Assembly: GCF_019236175.1 (NCBI RefSeq)
Contig: NZ_JAFAJM010000021.1
Location: 1-57,201, forward strand
DNA length: 57,201 nt
Source: Chryseobacterium sp.
GTDB taxonomy: Bacteria; Bacteroidota; Bacteroidia; Flavobacteriales; Weeksellaceae
Direction of reading: 5' to 3'
Part shown: in pieces, positions 7,499 to 15,701 of the stretch
How the letters are laid out: each line of letters starts with the position of its first letter
Position numbering within the stretch: the first letter of the stretch is position 1
Made by a program: the position numbers and the translations under genes
The notes under the pieces: model-generated
The model's database searches: none
The model's input: the letters and a program-made list of their open reading frames with translations, nothing else
What the model was told of the DNA's origin: nothing

Positions 7499-7523
7499 TT
7501 AGCCTTAAATACAGGCAGATAAA

Positions 7524-9227
7524 TTATTTTTTAACCTTCTTTTTTACGGATTTGACTTCCTCGAGCTTACGTTTAGAAGACATATTTCCGGAAGCAGATT
7601 TACCGTTATAAAAGTTGGTATACGCATATTCTGCGGCTTTCTTTAAATCGATAACACCACCCGCCTGAGAGTAATCGGCAAACCCTTCTGTTGTGTTTGG
7701 GTTGCTGGATTTTACAAGGGCCTCGATAATCTGATATGGTTTAAGATCCGGCATATACGCTAACAGAACTGCTGCAGCTCCTGCAACAACCGGTGAAGCC
7801 ATAGAGGTTCCCTGAAGGTATTTGTATTCGTTTTTAGGAACCGTAGAATAAATTTCTTCTCCCGGAGCAAAAACATTTACCATTTTCTTATTATAATTAG
7901 AGAAACTTGCTCTCAATTCATTATTTTTATTGGTGCTTGCTCCTACTACAAGAACATTGCTTACAAATGGTTTTTCATCGGCAGCATTTTTAAAATTGGT
8001 AGGATAAGCTAAATGCTCTGCGACATCTTCATTTTCGTTACCTGCAGCCTTTACTAAAAGTACGCCTTTATCTTCTGCGTATTTAAAAGCATCCCAAACA
8101 ACGTTTTTCCCTGGGGAAACCGGTTTTCCAAAGCTCATATTTAAAACTCTTGCTCCATTATCTACTGCATATCTGATGGCATTGGCTACGTCTTTATCTC
8201 TTTCGTCTCCGTTTGGAACTGTTCTTACAGACATAATTTTAGCGACTTTGGAAGCTACCCCGTACTGAACTTCTTTTCCCTGAGGAAGTCCTGCAATGAT
8301 TCCTGCTACGTGGGTTCCGTGTTCTGCATCAGGTCCTTCATAATGATTATTTCCATAATTTTTTTCAGCATAATCATCATAATTATCTCCTACAATTTCT
8401 TTTCTGGTATCATAGCTCAAATCATACTGTTTAGACTGAGGGGCATAATAATCAATAGCTTCTTTCATCTGATCTTTGATCCCTTTTTCGAATTCAGCAG
8501 CAGACTTTCCTTTGAATTCAGGGCTTTGAGAAACCTGTCCTAATACCTGAAGGGCAATAGCATCTTTCTGATCAGTTGGTGATTTGATTGCAGAAAGGGT
8601 TTCTGAAGTTACAGGCTTTCCACCCAGCAATTTCATCATATTCGGAATCAAATCATTGATCATTGTATATGTCTGAAGGCCTTGTTTGGCCTCCAGGCTC
8701 TTTTTATTGAAAAGATCTTTAGATTTCATATACAAGGCAAATTCTTCCGGCATTTTTGCCTGATTTGCTTTGTTTTTTGTAGAATCCTCTCCCTCAAAAA
8801 CCGGTTTATATTTGGCAACAACTCTTGTTACTTCCATATTATCGATATCTACATCTCCGTTCTTACCTCCGATGAAGTTCCATCCATGTACATCATCGAT
8901 ATATCCGTTTCCGTCATCATCTTTTCCGTTTCCCGGAATTTCATTCGGGTTAGACCATATGTTTTTTACCAATCCCGGATGATCTATCTGTACTCCGCTG
9001 TCCAGAACCCCTACAACCACTGTTTTAGGTTTCAGGCCTTTAGATTCCAGATATTTATATGCATTTGCTGTATTTACACCATATACTTTTGAAGTGGCAA
9101 AATCTTTATGATACCACGTCATCAGATCTTTATCTTCTTTAGGGTCAATAGTTTTAGCTTTAGATTCCTGTGCGTAAGAGAAACTGAAACCTGTTAAAAA
9201 AACAGCAGCTAATAATACCTTTTTCAT
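7524..9227 (-). CDS. Secreted S8 (subtilisin) family serine peptidase
   Basis: Subtilase of 567 residues with a Sec signal peptide (residues 1-19, ending SYA). The triad is Asp76 in VLDSGVQ, His303 in EHGTHVAG and Ser475 in GTSMASP, with the oxyanion Asn397 in AAGN. Between the Asp and His there is an insert of nearly 200 residues, rich in Lys, Asp and Met, far more than in subtilisin. No type IX C-terminal domain is present; the protein ends in a Lys-rich tail (KSVKKKVKK). It is therefore probably periplasmic or surface-held rather than T9SS-secreted. It is a single-gene unit with its own terminator. The substrate is unknown. Confidence 0.93.
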   Translation of the reverse strand: MKKVLLAAVFLTGFSFSYAQESKAKTIDPKEDKDLMTWYHKDFATSKVYGVNTANAYKYLESKGLKPKTVVVGVLDSGVQIDHPGLVKNIWSNPNEIPGNGKDDDGNGYIDDVHGWNFIGGKNGDVDIDNMEVTRVVAKYKPVFEGEDSTKNKANQAKMPEEFALYMKSKDLFNKKSLEAKQGLQTYTMINDLIPNMMKLLGGKPVTSETLSAIKSPTDQKDAIALQVLGQVSQSPEFKGKSAAEFEKGIKDQMKEAIDYYAPQSKQYDLSYDTRKEIVGDNYDDYAEKNYGNNHYEGPDAEHGTHVAGIIAGLPQGKEVQYGVASKVAKIMSVRTVPNGDERDKDVANAIRYAVDNGARVLNMSFGKPVSPGKNVVWDAFKYAEDKGVLLVKAAGNENEDVAEHLAYPTNFKNAADEKPFVSNVLVVGASTNKNNELRASFSNYNKKMVNVFAPGEEIYSTVPKNEYKYLQGTSMASPVVAGAAAVLLAYMPDLKPYQIIEALVKSSNPNTTEGFADYSQAGGVIDLKKAAEYAYTNFYNGKSASGNMSSKRKLEEVKSVKKKVKK

Positions 9228-9304
9228 ATGTTGAGATTTATTTTTATGTCATAGGCAACCGTCATTTTTGTTTCCTGAGAAAAATGGCCAATGGCGGTTT
9301 TATA

Positions 9305-9922
9305 CTAATATGATTGTTTAATATTCTTTATATAAGTAAGAGATTCGGGTCCTTTGTTACAAATAAGATCCAGAACCGATAAATCTTCCAAAAATCCAAG
9401 TTTATCCGAGAAACTCTGATAGTATTCCTCCATTTCAAATTCTGAAGGAAGCTTTGCGGAAAACTTTTCTCTGTAATTGATACTTTCAGGATTTTTGATA
9501 TATTCTTCATTCAAAGAGTGTGCCTTTTCCGTTTTAAGTATTTGTTGGATGATTTCCAACCCCTTAAGGTTAAAGTCAAGAAGAAATTTTTCTTTCAGAT
9601 CAAATATCTTTCTGAATTTGTCTTCATAATACTCAAAATAAGGTGAGCTCTGATAAGCTGTTTTGATAGATTTCCAGTGAAGGCTTCTCCAGTCTTCTCT
9701 ATATGAAATCTCAATATCTTTCATTTCTCTTTTCCCGTTATGGTTAATGGGAATAATCAGTGAAAGCTTTCCGTTTGCCCCATAGATATTGGCTCTGTTT
9801 CTATAGGTTTGCTTTGGAAAGTTTTCAAATTGTTCAAATACAACGTTATTTTCAGCATTTAAAAACACTGAAAACCATGAAACCGGAGGCATATAAAAAG
9901 CCGGCAATAAAATATTTTGCAT
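9305..9922 (-). CDS. WbqC-like family protein
   Basis: Protein of 205 residues that resembles the WbqC family (PF08889), judged by its opening LLPAFYMPPVSWFS, the RNRANIYGANG core and the HWKSIKTAYQSSPYFEYY segment. WbqC proteins are linked to polysaccharide or sugar-amine modification, but the reaction is not established. There is no signal peptide or membrane span. It follows the signal-peptidase-like gene with an 11-nt gap, and its place behind lepB is a recurrent flavobacterial arrangement, so it probably shares the long lepB transcript. Confidence 0.85.
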   Translation of the reverse strand: MQNILLPAFYMPPVSWFSVFLNAENNVVFEQFENFPKQTYRNRANIYGANGKLSLIIPINHNGKREMKDIEISYREDWRSLHWKSIKTAYQSSPYFEYYEDKFRKIFDLKEKFLLDFNLKGLEIIQQILKTEKAHSLNEEYIKNPESINYREKFSAKLPSEFEMEEYYQSFSDKLGFLEDLSVLDLICNKGPESLTYIKNIKQSY

Positions 9923-9933
9923 AATAATAAATT

Positions 9934-10611
9934 CTAATTTTTAGGATAAAAGATCCTTCCTACGACATCATTTTCATCAATAAAACCAAGATAGCGGGAA
10001 TCTAAACTACTATTGCGATTATCTCCCAATAAAAATAATTTTCCTCCCGGAACGACTACGGGGCCAAAGTTATCTGCATTCCAATCTTTATGATGATATA
10101 CTTTATCAATATCCGGACTGGGACTGGTATCTATAAATCGCTCATGAAAAAAATTATCATTAAGCTCTTTATCACTCAGCTGGGCAATAAAGTAATTTTC
10201 ATTCAACTGAAAAATTTCATGCTCATCAGCTCCTTTGAAAATAAGGTCATTGGCATATCCTCTATCTATTTTATAAGGATGTTTCACATTAAACTGATCA
10301 ATCAGTACTCCATTGACATATACGTTTCCATCTTTAATCCATACTTTATCATTTTCCACTCCTATTAATCTTTGTACATAGACTCCTTCGTGATAGTCCT
10401 TATTTCTTTGATTATAGGCGAGCATTGTAAATTTATCATACGGTAAAATATTACTCATAAAAACAACTGATCCCTTTTTAATAGTTGGCTCATTTCCTGC
10501 TTGTGGTACAAAAGCATATTGCAAAACCCCTGAGAGTTTTGCAATAATAAAAACAGTTACAATAAAGCTTCCTGCTAACAGGACTCTATTAAATATTTTA
10601 CTTTTAAACAC
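9934..10611 (-). CDS. Signal peptidase I-like protein lacking catalytic Ser and Lys
   Basis: S26-fold protein of 225 residues when started at the GTG that overlaps the lepB stop (TAGTG at 10609-10613). An ATG at 10695 would add 28 residues read through the lepB 3' end. One N-terminal membrane anchor (residues 8-28) precedes the S26 domain. The serine-box position reads PQAGNEPTI, so Gly39 replaces the catalytic Ser. The lysine box reads YVQRLIG, so Gln80 replaces the general-base Lys. Box E is preserved (GDNRNSSLDSRY at 196-207). The enzyme should be inactive as a signal peptidase, yet the fold is conserved, so it may be a partner of the active paralogue next to it. Confidence 0.85.
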   Translation of the reverse strand: MFKSKIFNRVLLAGSFIVTVFIIAKLSGVLQYAFVPQAGNEPTIKKGSVVFMSNILPYDKFTMLAYNQRNKDYHEGVYVQRLIGVENDKVWIKDGNVYVNGVLIDQFNVKHPYKIDRGYANDLIFKGADEHEIFQLNENYFIAQLSDKELNDNFFHERFIDTSPSPDIDKVYHHKDWNADNFGPVVVPGGKLFLLGDNRNSSLDSRYLGFIDENDVVGRIFYPKN

Positions 10612-12254
10612 TATTCTTCTGTGTTTTTCTTTCTGAATAATTTCACGAAATACTCCCAACCGAAGAATAATATCAGGATCATTGCGGCAATCCACCAGTA
10701 AGAAGTTTTATTGGCTTCTCCGGTATTGGTTGCTTTAAACATTCTTTCCCAACGAATCTTGAATGGCGCCTGATAGGTGGAGCTGTTATCTGCAAAAGCC
10801 CCCTGAAGGCTCATCCATGTAAACATTGGTTTTCCGACAATATTTTCTTCCGGAACGAAACCAAAGAATCTTGCATCTAATGAAGCATCTCTGTTATCCC
10901 CTATCATCATATAATAATCCTGTTGGATCGTATACTGGTTTGCTTCTTTCCCGTTGATAAAGATCTTTCCGTTCTTTTTTTCTAAGCTATTGTGCTCATA
11001 TTCAGAAATAATCCATTGATACATGGGAAGTGTTTCAGTGTTGATAGCTACAACATCTCCTTTTTTAGGGATTCTTAGCGGGCCATACCAATCCTGATTC
11101 CAGGGTTTGTTGATCGGGAAAATAGACTGAGTGGTATCAATCTTTGTTTTCGCTTGATCTCTGTAGTATACGGCAGCCTCTCCTTTTACTGAAACGTCTT
11201 CGTTCATTTCAGTGACCTGAGGAAGAGTTTTGATATCTTTAGCAATCTTATCCGTCAGTCCCTGGAAAGCATAAATATATCCGCCTTTGTTTTGTTCCAC
11301 TTCCTGAACTGGTAAAAACCCGTAAGCTTTGTATAATGTAGGAATATCTAACTGACTGCTGGTAGTTACAATATATCTGTGCTGAACTTCCTGATCTCCC
11401 AATACAGTTTCCGGCTTTCCGTTCACGAAAAGTCTTCCCGCTCTCATTTCAAAAGTATCACCTGCAGTAGCCACACATCTTTTTACGTACGGATCTTTTC
11501 TATCTATTGCAGTGTGTACCGAATCCTGAGGATAGTTGAAAACGACTACATCATTTTTCTGTGGTTTATTGAACTGCAAAATTCTTGTATAAGGCAGTTT
11601 TACTCCATCTACATAAGACTTCGGATCATCTTTCGGGTTTCCTTTCTGTCCTGTATCCATAATTGTTCCCTGAAGGAAAGGTATTGCTAAAGGACGCATT
11701 GGAAGTCTGTAACCGTAGCTCCATTTGTTTACGAAAAGGAAATCACCTACCAATAATGTTCTTTCCATAGATCCGGTAGGAATCCCGAACGGCTGGGTTA
11801 TAAAAACGTGGATAATCGTTGCAAAAACTACAGCAAACGTAATAGATCCCAGGAAGGTATCTTTCTTTTTTACACTTTTTTCTTCGTCGGTTAGAAACAG
11901 ATCATTTGCATTTTCATCTTCCAGCTCTACATCTTTGGAATAATTGATGACGGCCATATAAATAAATGGAAGAATCACCGTAAGAATCTGATCCTTGAAG
12001 AGTGTTTTTCCAAATTTCTTTACCAGATAAAGATGAAAAACAGACATCATGATTGGCCCTACAATCGGAAGATAAGATAGAACGGCCCACCATTTCGGGT
12101 GTTTCGTTTCTTTAAGAATAATGAAATAATTATAGAAGGGTATAAATGCAAATAGAGGATTGTACCCCATTTTTTTAAACAACTTCCATGTTGAGATCCC
12201 CATTAATACGGATAAAATGAGAACATATACTGTATAAGTTAAAAAATAATTCAT
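10611..12254 (-). CDS. lepB: Signal peptidase I
   Basis: Type I signal peptidase of 547 residues, much longer than the roughly 200-320 of most bacterial enzymes. Residues 1-105 form a domain with three or four membrane spans, like the DUF5684 unit found before Bacteroidetes S26 domains. The S26 domain has catalytic Ser162 in PTGSMERTL, Lys258 in YVKRCVATAGD, and GDNRDASLDAR from 452. Between the last two lies an insert of about 180 residues. A final membrane helix near 525-540 is followed by a basic tail. It cleaves Sec signal peptides at the periplasmic face. Its stop overlaps the GTG of the second S26-like gene. Confidence 0.95.
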   Translation of the reverse strand: MNYFLTYTVYVLILSVLMGISTWKLFKKMGYNPLFAFIPFYNYFIILKETKHPKWWAVLSYLPIVGPIMMSVFHLYLVKKFGKTLFKDQILTVILPFIYMAVINYSKDVELEDENANDLFLTDEEKSVKKKDTFLGSITFAVVFATIIHVFITQPFGIPTGSMERTLLVGDFLFVNKWSYGYRLPMRPLAIPFLQGTIMDTGQKGNPKDDPKSYVDGVKLPYTRILQFNKPQKNDVVVFNYPQDSVHTAIDRKDPYVKRCVATAGDTFEMRAGRLFVNGKPETVLGDQEVQHRYIVTTSSQLDIPTLYKAYGFLPVQEVEQNKGGYIYAFQGLTDKIAKDIKTLPQVTEMNEDVSVKGEAAVYYRDQAKTKIDTTQSIFPINKPWNQDWYGPLRIPKKGDVVAINTETLPMYQWIISEYEHNSLEKKNGKIFINGKEANQYTIQQDYYMMIGDNRDASLDARFFGFVPEENIVGKPMFTWMSLQGAFADNSSTYQAPFKIRWERMFKATNTGEANKTSYWWIAAMILILFFGWEYFVKLFRKKNTEE

Positions 12255-12281
12255 AAATTTTTCTGCCTATTCTGATAATAT

Positions 12282-12350
12282 AAATGATAAAATGATGAGC
12301 AATAAATGATCACAGCTTTCGGCTATTTACAATTCACTATTCATCATTTC
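12282..12350. repeat. Imperfect palindrome of echoed ATGA words
   Basis: The lepB-dapB gap contains a left part built of AAATGAT/AATGATGA words (12282-12310). The right part (12321-12350) contains the reverse complement of similar words (ATTCATCATTT). The two halves can pair imperfectly around a CAGCTTTCGG loop. It looks like the elements at 21769, 22504 and 31745, although the word differs. Confidence 0.45.
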
Positions 12351-12385
12351 TGTTATGTGTCGCAATTTAAAGAATTTGTTACAAA

Positions 12386-13087
12386 TTAAAGCCCCAAAAC
12401 GTCTTTCATTCCGAAATTTCCTTTTTTATCTTTAATCCATTCGGCTGCAACTACTGCGCCTAATGCAAATCCGTTTCTGTTGTAAGCGGTGTGTTTTATT
12501 TCAATTTCATCCACTTCACTTCTGTAATAAACACTATGAGTTCCCGGAACCTCATCTTCACGTACAGCGAAGATTCCAAGCTGTTTCCCCTGAGTTTCCT
12601 CAAGTTTCCAGGCATCAAATTTCGGATTGTTACTGATAATGCCTTCTGCAATAGAGATTGCTGTTCCACTTGGGGCATCTTTTTTATGAATGTGGTGAAT
12701 TTCTTCTAACTGACAGGAATATTCATCTACATTTTTCATTAAGTCTGCCAGTTTTTCGTTCAGTGCAAAGAACAGATTCACTCCCAGGCTAAAGTTAGAT
12801 CCATATAAGAAAGCGGTATCATTATCAACAGCTAATTGTTCTATTTCCTGTTTTTTTTCAAGCCATCCGGTCGTTCCGCAAATCACCGGAATTTTATTTT
12901 CAAGACAGGCTTTGATGTTATCGAATGCTACTTCTGGTAGAGAAAATTCGATGACAACATCAGGATTATTAAGATTTTCAGCAGTTGGTGTTTCCTTCAG
13001 GCGGGCCACTACTTCATGTCCTCTTTTCTGTGCGATCTCATCTATGATCTTACCCATTTTACCGTAGCCAACTAATGCTATTTTCAT
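12386..13087 (-). CDS. dapB: 4-hydroxy-tetrahydrodipicolinate reductase
   Basis: DapB of 233 residues, slightly shorter than the E. coli enzyme. The N-terminal Rossmann motif is VGYGKMG (6-12), CGTTGW follows near 70, and the substrate-binding loop includes HHIHKKDAPSGTA, with the catalytic His/Lys region. It reduces the dapA product with NAD(P)H in the diaminopimelate/lysine pathway. It lies between DUF5683 and lepB on the same strand, with gaps of 69 and 131 nt, so transcription may continue from parA. No other dap genes are in the window. Confidence 0.96.
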   Translation of the reverse strand: MKIALVGYGKMGKIIDEIAQKRGHEVVARLKETPTAENLNNPDVVIEFSLPEVAFDNIKACLENKIPVICGTTGWLEKKQEIEQLAVDNDTAFLYGSNFSLGVNLFFALNEKLADLMKNVDEYSCQLEEIHHIHKKDAPSGTAISIAEGIISNNPKFDAWKLEETQGKQLGIFAVREDEVPGTHSVYYRSEVDEIEIKHTAYNRNGFALGAVVAAEWIKDKKGNFGMKDVLGL

Positions 13088-13156
13088 ATGCTATTTTATA
13101 TTTATGATCAGATTATTCTGTTTCTTATCTGAGAAATTCCGATCCTATGTTCTATA

Positions 13157-13804
13157 TTAAAATCTATAACTTAAACTCAACCCTGTTTTTGGAGTATCAT
13201 AACCATACTGATCCTGAATGACCGTTGGTTTGAAAGAAAGGTCAGGGTCATGACGGCTTTCGTAAAGGTGAGCATCTACTACTGAATCCACAATATTCAG
13301 AATATAAATTAATCCTGTTATCGCTATTGCATAATCTCTTTGTCTTTTGGCTCTATCCTGTGCATTTCCTAAAGCTCTTTTATCCAGAAACGGATGACTG
13401 TCTACGAATTCATTAGGAGTACCGTTGAGTTTGGCTACATAATATTCACGATATTTTTTGTACTGATTATCATTCCAGATTGCAATTCCCACTCCTGTTC
13501 CTACAGCCCCCCATACAATGGGAATTTTCCAGTATTTTTTATTATAATACTGACCTAATCCCGGAAAAACAGCAGAATACAAGCCTGCTCTCGTAGGGTT
13601 TAGCTTCAATGTTTTCTTGGTAGGTCCGTTCGCTTTTTCAAGATCTGCAATAATTTTTGCTTCGGTCTTTCCTGGCTTTGGTTTTACCACAGAGGATTCC
13701 TCTTTCGGAAGACTTTGCGGTACCCGAACCGTATCAATAGGGGCGACTTGTGAATATGCCTGAGCAGCGATGCACAAGAAAAATGTGAAAAATATTTGCT
13801 TCAT
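13157..13804 (-). CDS. DUF5683 domain membrane protein
   Basis: Protein of 215 residues with a signal peptide (cleavage near AYS, residue 18), a Pro/Lys-rich linker, and a DUF5683 core starting PTRAGLYSAVFPGLGQYYNKKYWKIP near residue 68. Two hydrophobic helices (around 95-110 and 160-175) suggest membrane association. It overlaps the parB stop by one base (TAATG), so it is translationally coupled to parB. The family is Bacteroidetes-restricted and of unknown function. The constant neighbourhood with parAB suggests an envelope or cell-cycle role, but that is inference. Confidence 0.88.
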   Translation of the reverse strand: MKQIFFTFFLCIAAQAYSQVAPIDTVRVPQSLPKEESSVVKPKPGKTEAKIIADLEKANGPTKKTLKLNPTRAGLYSAVFPGLGQYYNKKYWKIPIVWGAVGTGVGIAIWNDNQYKKYREYYVAKLNGTPNEFVDSHPFLDKRALGNAQDRAKRQRDYAIAITGLIYILNIVDSVVDAHLYESRHDPDLSFKPTVIQDQYGYDTPKTGLSLSYRF

Positions 13805-14694
13805 TATTTAATATGAGACAAAATGTATTCCAGCTCTTCTTCATTTTTGAAGTCCAGAACAATTTTACCTTTTTTACCATTTCCGGAGGCCTTTATTTCC
13901 ACTTTTACATCCAGGATGTCAGCAATGGTTTTTTGGGCTCTTTTATAATTATTGGAAAGTTCTGCATTTACTTTCTTTGCAGCGGGAGATTTAGGATTTT
14001 TCAATGCTGCTGCAGCTTGTTCAGCCTGACGAACATTCAGTTTTTCTTTGATAATCAAATCAAACAATACCTGTTGATTCTCTTCATTTTCAAGACTGAT
14101 GATTGCTCTGCCGTGTCCTGCAGAAATTTCACCACTTCTGATTGCATTTTGAATATCCGGATTTAATCTTAATAATCGGATAGAATTGGTAATTGTACTT
14201 CTGTCTTTTCCTATTCGCTGACTAAGATTTTCCTGAGTAAGACCGATTTCCTCCAACAGCCTGTGATAAGTTAAGGCTATTTCAATAGCATCAAGATCTT
14301 CTCTCTGAATATTTTCAACAAGAGCCATCTCAAGAAGCTCCTGGTCATTTACTAAACGTATATAGGCAGGAACAGTCGTTAATCCCGCTATTTTACTAGC
14401 TCTGTAACGTCTTTCCCCAGATATGATCTCAAACTTCTCACCATCTTTTCTTAACGTAATAGGCTGAATTACCCCTAGGTTTTTAATAGACTGCGCAAGT
14501 TCATTTAATGCTTTTTCATCAAAATAAGTTCTTGGCTGCGTCGGATTCGGATAAATATCTTCAAGCGCAACTTCTACAATATTTCCAACGAATTTATCCG
14601 CTCCTTCATCGGTAGCTGAATTAACTGTTGCTTTAGATTCTGCACTTAAAATGGCTCCTAAGCCACGTCCCATAGCTCTTTTTTTGTCCTTCAT
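13804..14694 (-). CDS. parB: Chromosome-partitioning protein ParB
   Basis: ParB/Spo0J of 296 residues from the ATG at 14694. An upstream in-frame ATG at 14745 adds 17 residues unlike the family, whereas MGRGLGAIL follows closely after the chosen start. The ParB/Srx nuclease-like domain holds IYPNPTQPRTYF and the CTP-binding GERRYRASKIAG motif. A helix-turn-helix follows (QENLSQRIGKDRSTITN), and then a C-terminal dimerisation domain. ParB loads on parS and organises the origin region. It sits 69 nt downstream of parA. I found no parS-like palindrome (a CACGTG core) in this window. Confidence 0.95.
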   Translation of the reverse strand: MKDKKRAMGRGLGAILSAESKATVNSATDEGADKFVGNIVEVALEDIYPNPTQPRTYFDEKALNELAQSIKNLGVIQPITLRKDGEKFEIISGERRYRASKIAGLTTVPAYIRLVNDQELLEMALVENIQREDLDAIEIALTYHRLLEEIGLTQENLSQRIGKDRSTITNSIRLLRLNPDIQNAIRSGEISAGHGRAIISLENEENQQVLFDLIIKEKLNVRQAEQAAAALKNPKSPAAKKVNAELSNNYKRAQKTIADILDVKVEIKASGNGKKGKIVLDFKNEEELEYILSHIK

Positions 14695-14763
14695 AGATAT
14701 AATTGATAAATGATGTTTGATAAGTGATGACTGGCATTCACTCATGGGCCATTTATTATTAAT

Positions 14764-15537
14764 TTAATTTTTTATTAAATTCTCGTTCTTTAAAAGAACT
14801 TCTTCTGCTAGCTGAATATACTGTACAGCCCCTTTACTTTCGGCATCGTAATTCAGAATACTTTCTCCGAAGCTTGGCGCTTCACTCAATCTTACATTTC
14901 TGCTGATAATTGTTTCAAAAACCATTTCAGGGAAGTGCAAATTAACTTCTTCGACTACCTGGTTTGACAACCTCAGTCGGCTGTCATACATGGTAAGAAG
15001 AAGACCTTCGATATCAAGATCTTTATTATGGATCTTCTGAACATTCTTAACGGTATTCAAAAGTTTTCCAAGTCCTTCTAATGCAAAGTACTCACACTGG
15101 ATCGGAATAATTACGGAATCAGCTGCCGTAAGAGCATTCACAGTAATAAGACCTAAACTCGGTGCACAATCGATAATGATATAATCATAATCTTCTCTTA
15201 CACTGGCCAATGCTTTTTTAAGCATATATTCACGATCTTCCTTGTCTACCAATTCGATTTCCGCTGCTACAAGGTCAATATGTGATGGAATAATATCTAG
15301 GTTGGGAGTTGCAGTTCTCTTGATACAAGCTCTTGTATCCGCACTGTGCTCCAATAGATTATACGTAGAATACTGAACATCTTCTACTCCAAGCCCAGAC
15401 GTTGCATTCGCCTGAGGATCAGCGTCAATGATTAAGATTCTTTTTTCCAATACCCCTAATGCTGCTGCCAAGTTTACAGCTGTGGTAGTTTTACCAACAC
15501 CTCCTTTTTGATTAGCAATACCTATGATTTTTGCCAT
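14764..15537 (-). CDS. parA: Chromosome-partitioning ATPase ParA (Soj)
   Basis: ParA of 257 residues from the ATG at 15537, where MAKIIGIANQKGGVGKTT begins. The longer reading from 15558 adds seven residues and would start upstream of or inside the promoter box. The deviant Walker A KGGVGKTT, the IDADPQANAT motif and the IIIDCAPSLG Walker B are all present. It lacks the N-terminal DNA-binding extension of plasmid ParA, so it is the chromosomal Soj type. It forms nucleoid-bound dimers that are released by ParB. It heads the parA-parB-DUF5683 unit. Confidence 0.96.
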   Translation of the reverse strand: MAKIIGIANQKGGVGKTTTAVNLAAALGVLEKRILIIDADPQANATSGLGVEDVQYSTYNLLEHSADTRACIKRTATPNLDIIPSHIDLVAAEIELVDKEDREYMLKKALASVREDYDYIIIDCAPSLGLITVNALTAADSVIIPIQCEYFALEGLGKLLNTVKNVQKIHNKDLDIEGLLLTMYDSRLRLSNQVVEEVNLHFPEMVFETIISRNVRLSEAPSFGESILNYDAESKGAVQYIQLAEEVLLKNENLIKN

Positions 15538-15555
15538 TATTCGAACTTTAAGTTT

Positions 15556-15563
15556 CAAAAATA
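15556..15563 (-). promoter_or_regulatory. -7 box upstream of parA
   Basis: TATTTTTG on the minus strand, 19 nt before the parA ATG chosen here. No clear -33 TTTG is visible. Its position supports the shorter parA start. Confidence 0.5.
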
Positions 15564-15647
15564 CACTTTTTTCTTTGCTCTCGGTGAACAGAGAAATTCA
15601 AAATTGAGTTAAAATATTGTTAATAAGCAATTTAACATTTAAAAAAA

Positions 15648-15677
15648 TTATCCACAAAAAAAAATCTTTGTGGATAA
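15648..15677. promoter_or_regulatory. Inverted pair of DnaA-box sequences / tonB terminator
   Basis: An 11-bp perfect inverted repeat whose arms begin TTATCCACA (15648-15656) and end TGTGGATAA (15669-15677). Each arm is an exact consensus DnaA box. Read on the minus strand it is also a hairpin followed by seven T, 24 nt after the tonB stop, so it may simply be the tonB terminator. Both readings are compatible with the sequence. Confidence 0.55.
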
Positions 15678-15701
15678 CTTTTAAAATATATTCCGTACTG
15701 A

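Noticed and set aside
9258..9298. Terminator behind wbqC
   Set aside because: The AACCG-CATTTTT / AAAAATG-CGGTT arms pair only with an 8-nt bulge and AT-rich core; not enough to call.
9934..12254. The two S26 genes as one frameshifted signal peptidase
   Set aside because: Each has its own serine, lysine and GDNR boxes and its own membrane anchor. They are paralogues in tandem, not halves of one gene.
13804..15701. parS sites near parAB
   Set aside because: I looked for CACGTG-centred palindromes and saw none. Sites may lie outside the window or differ in sequence.
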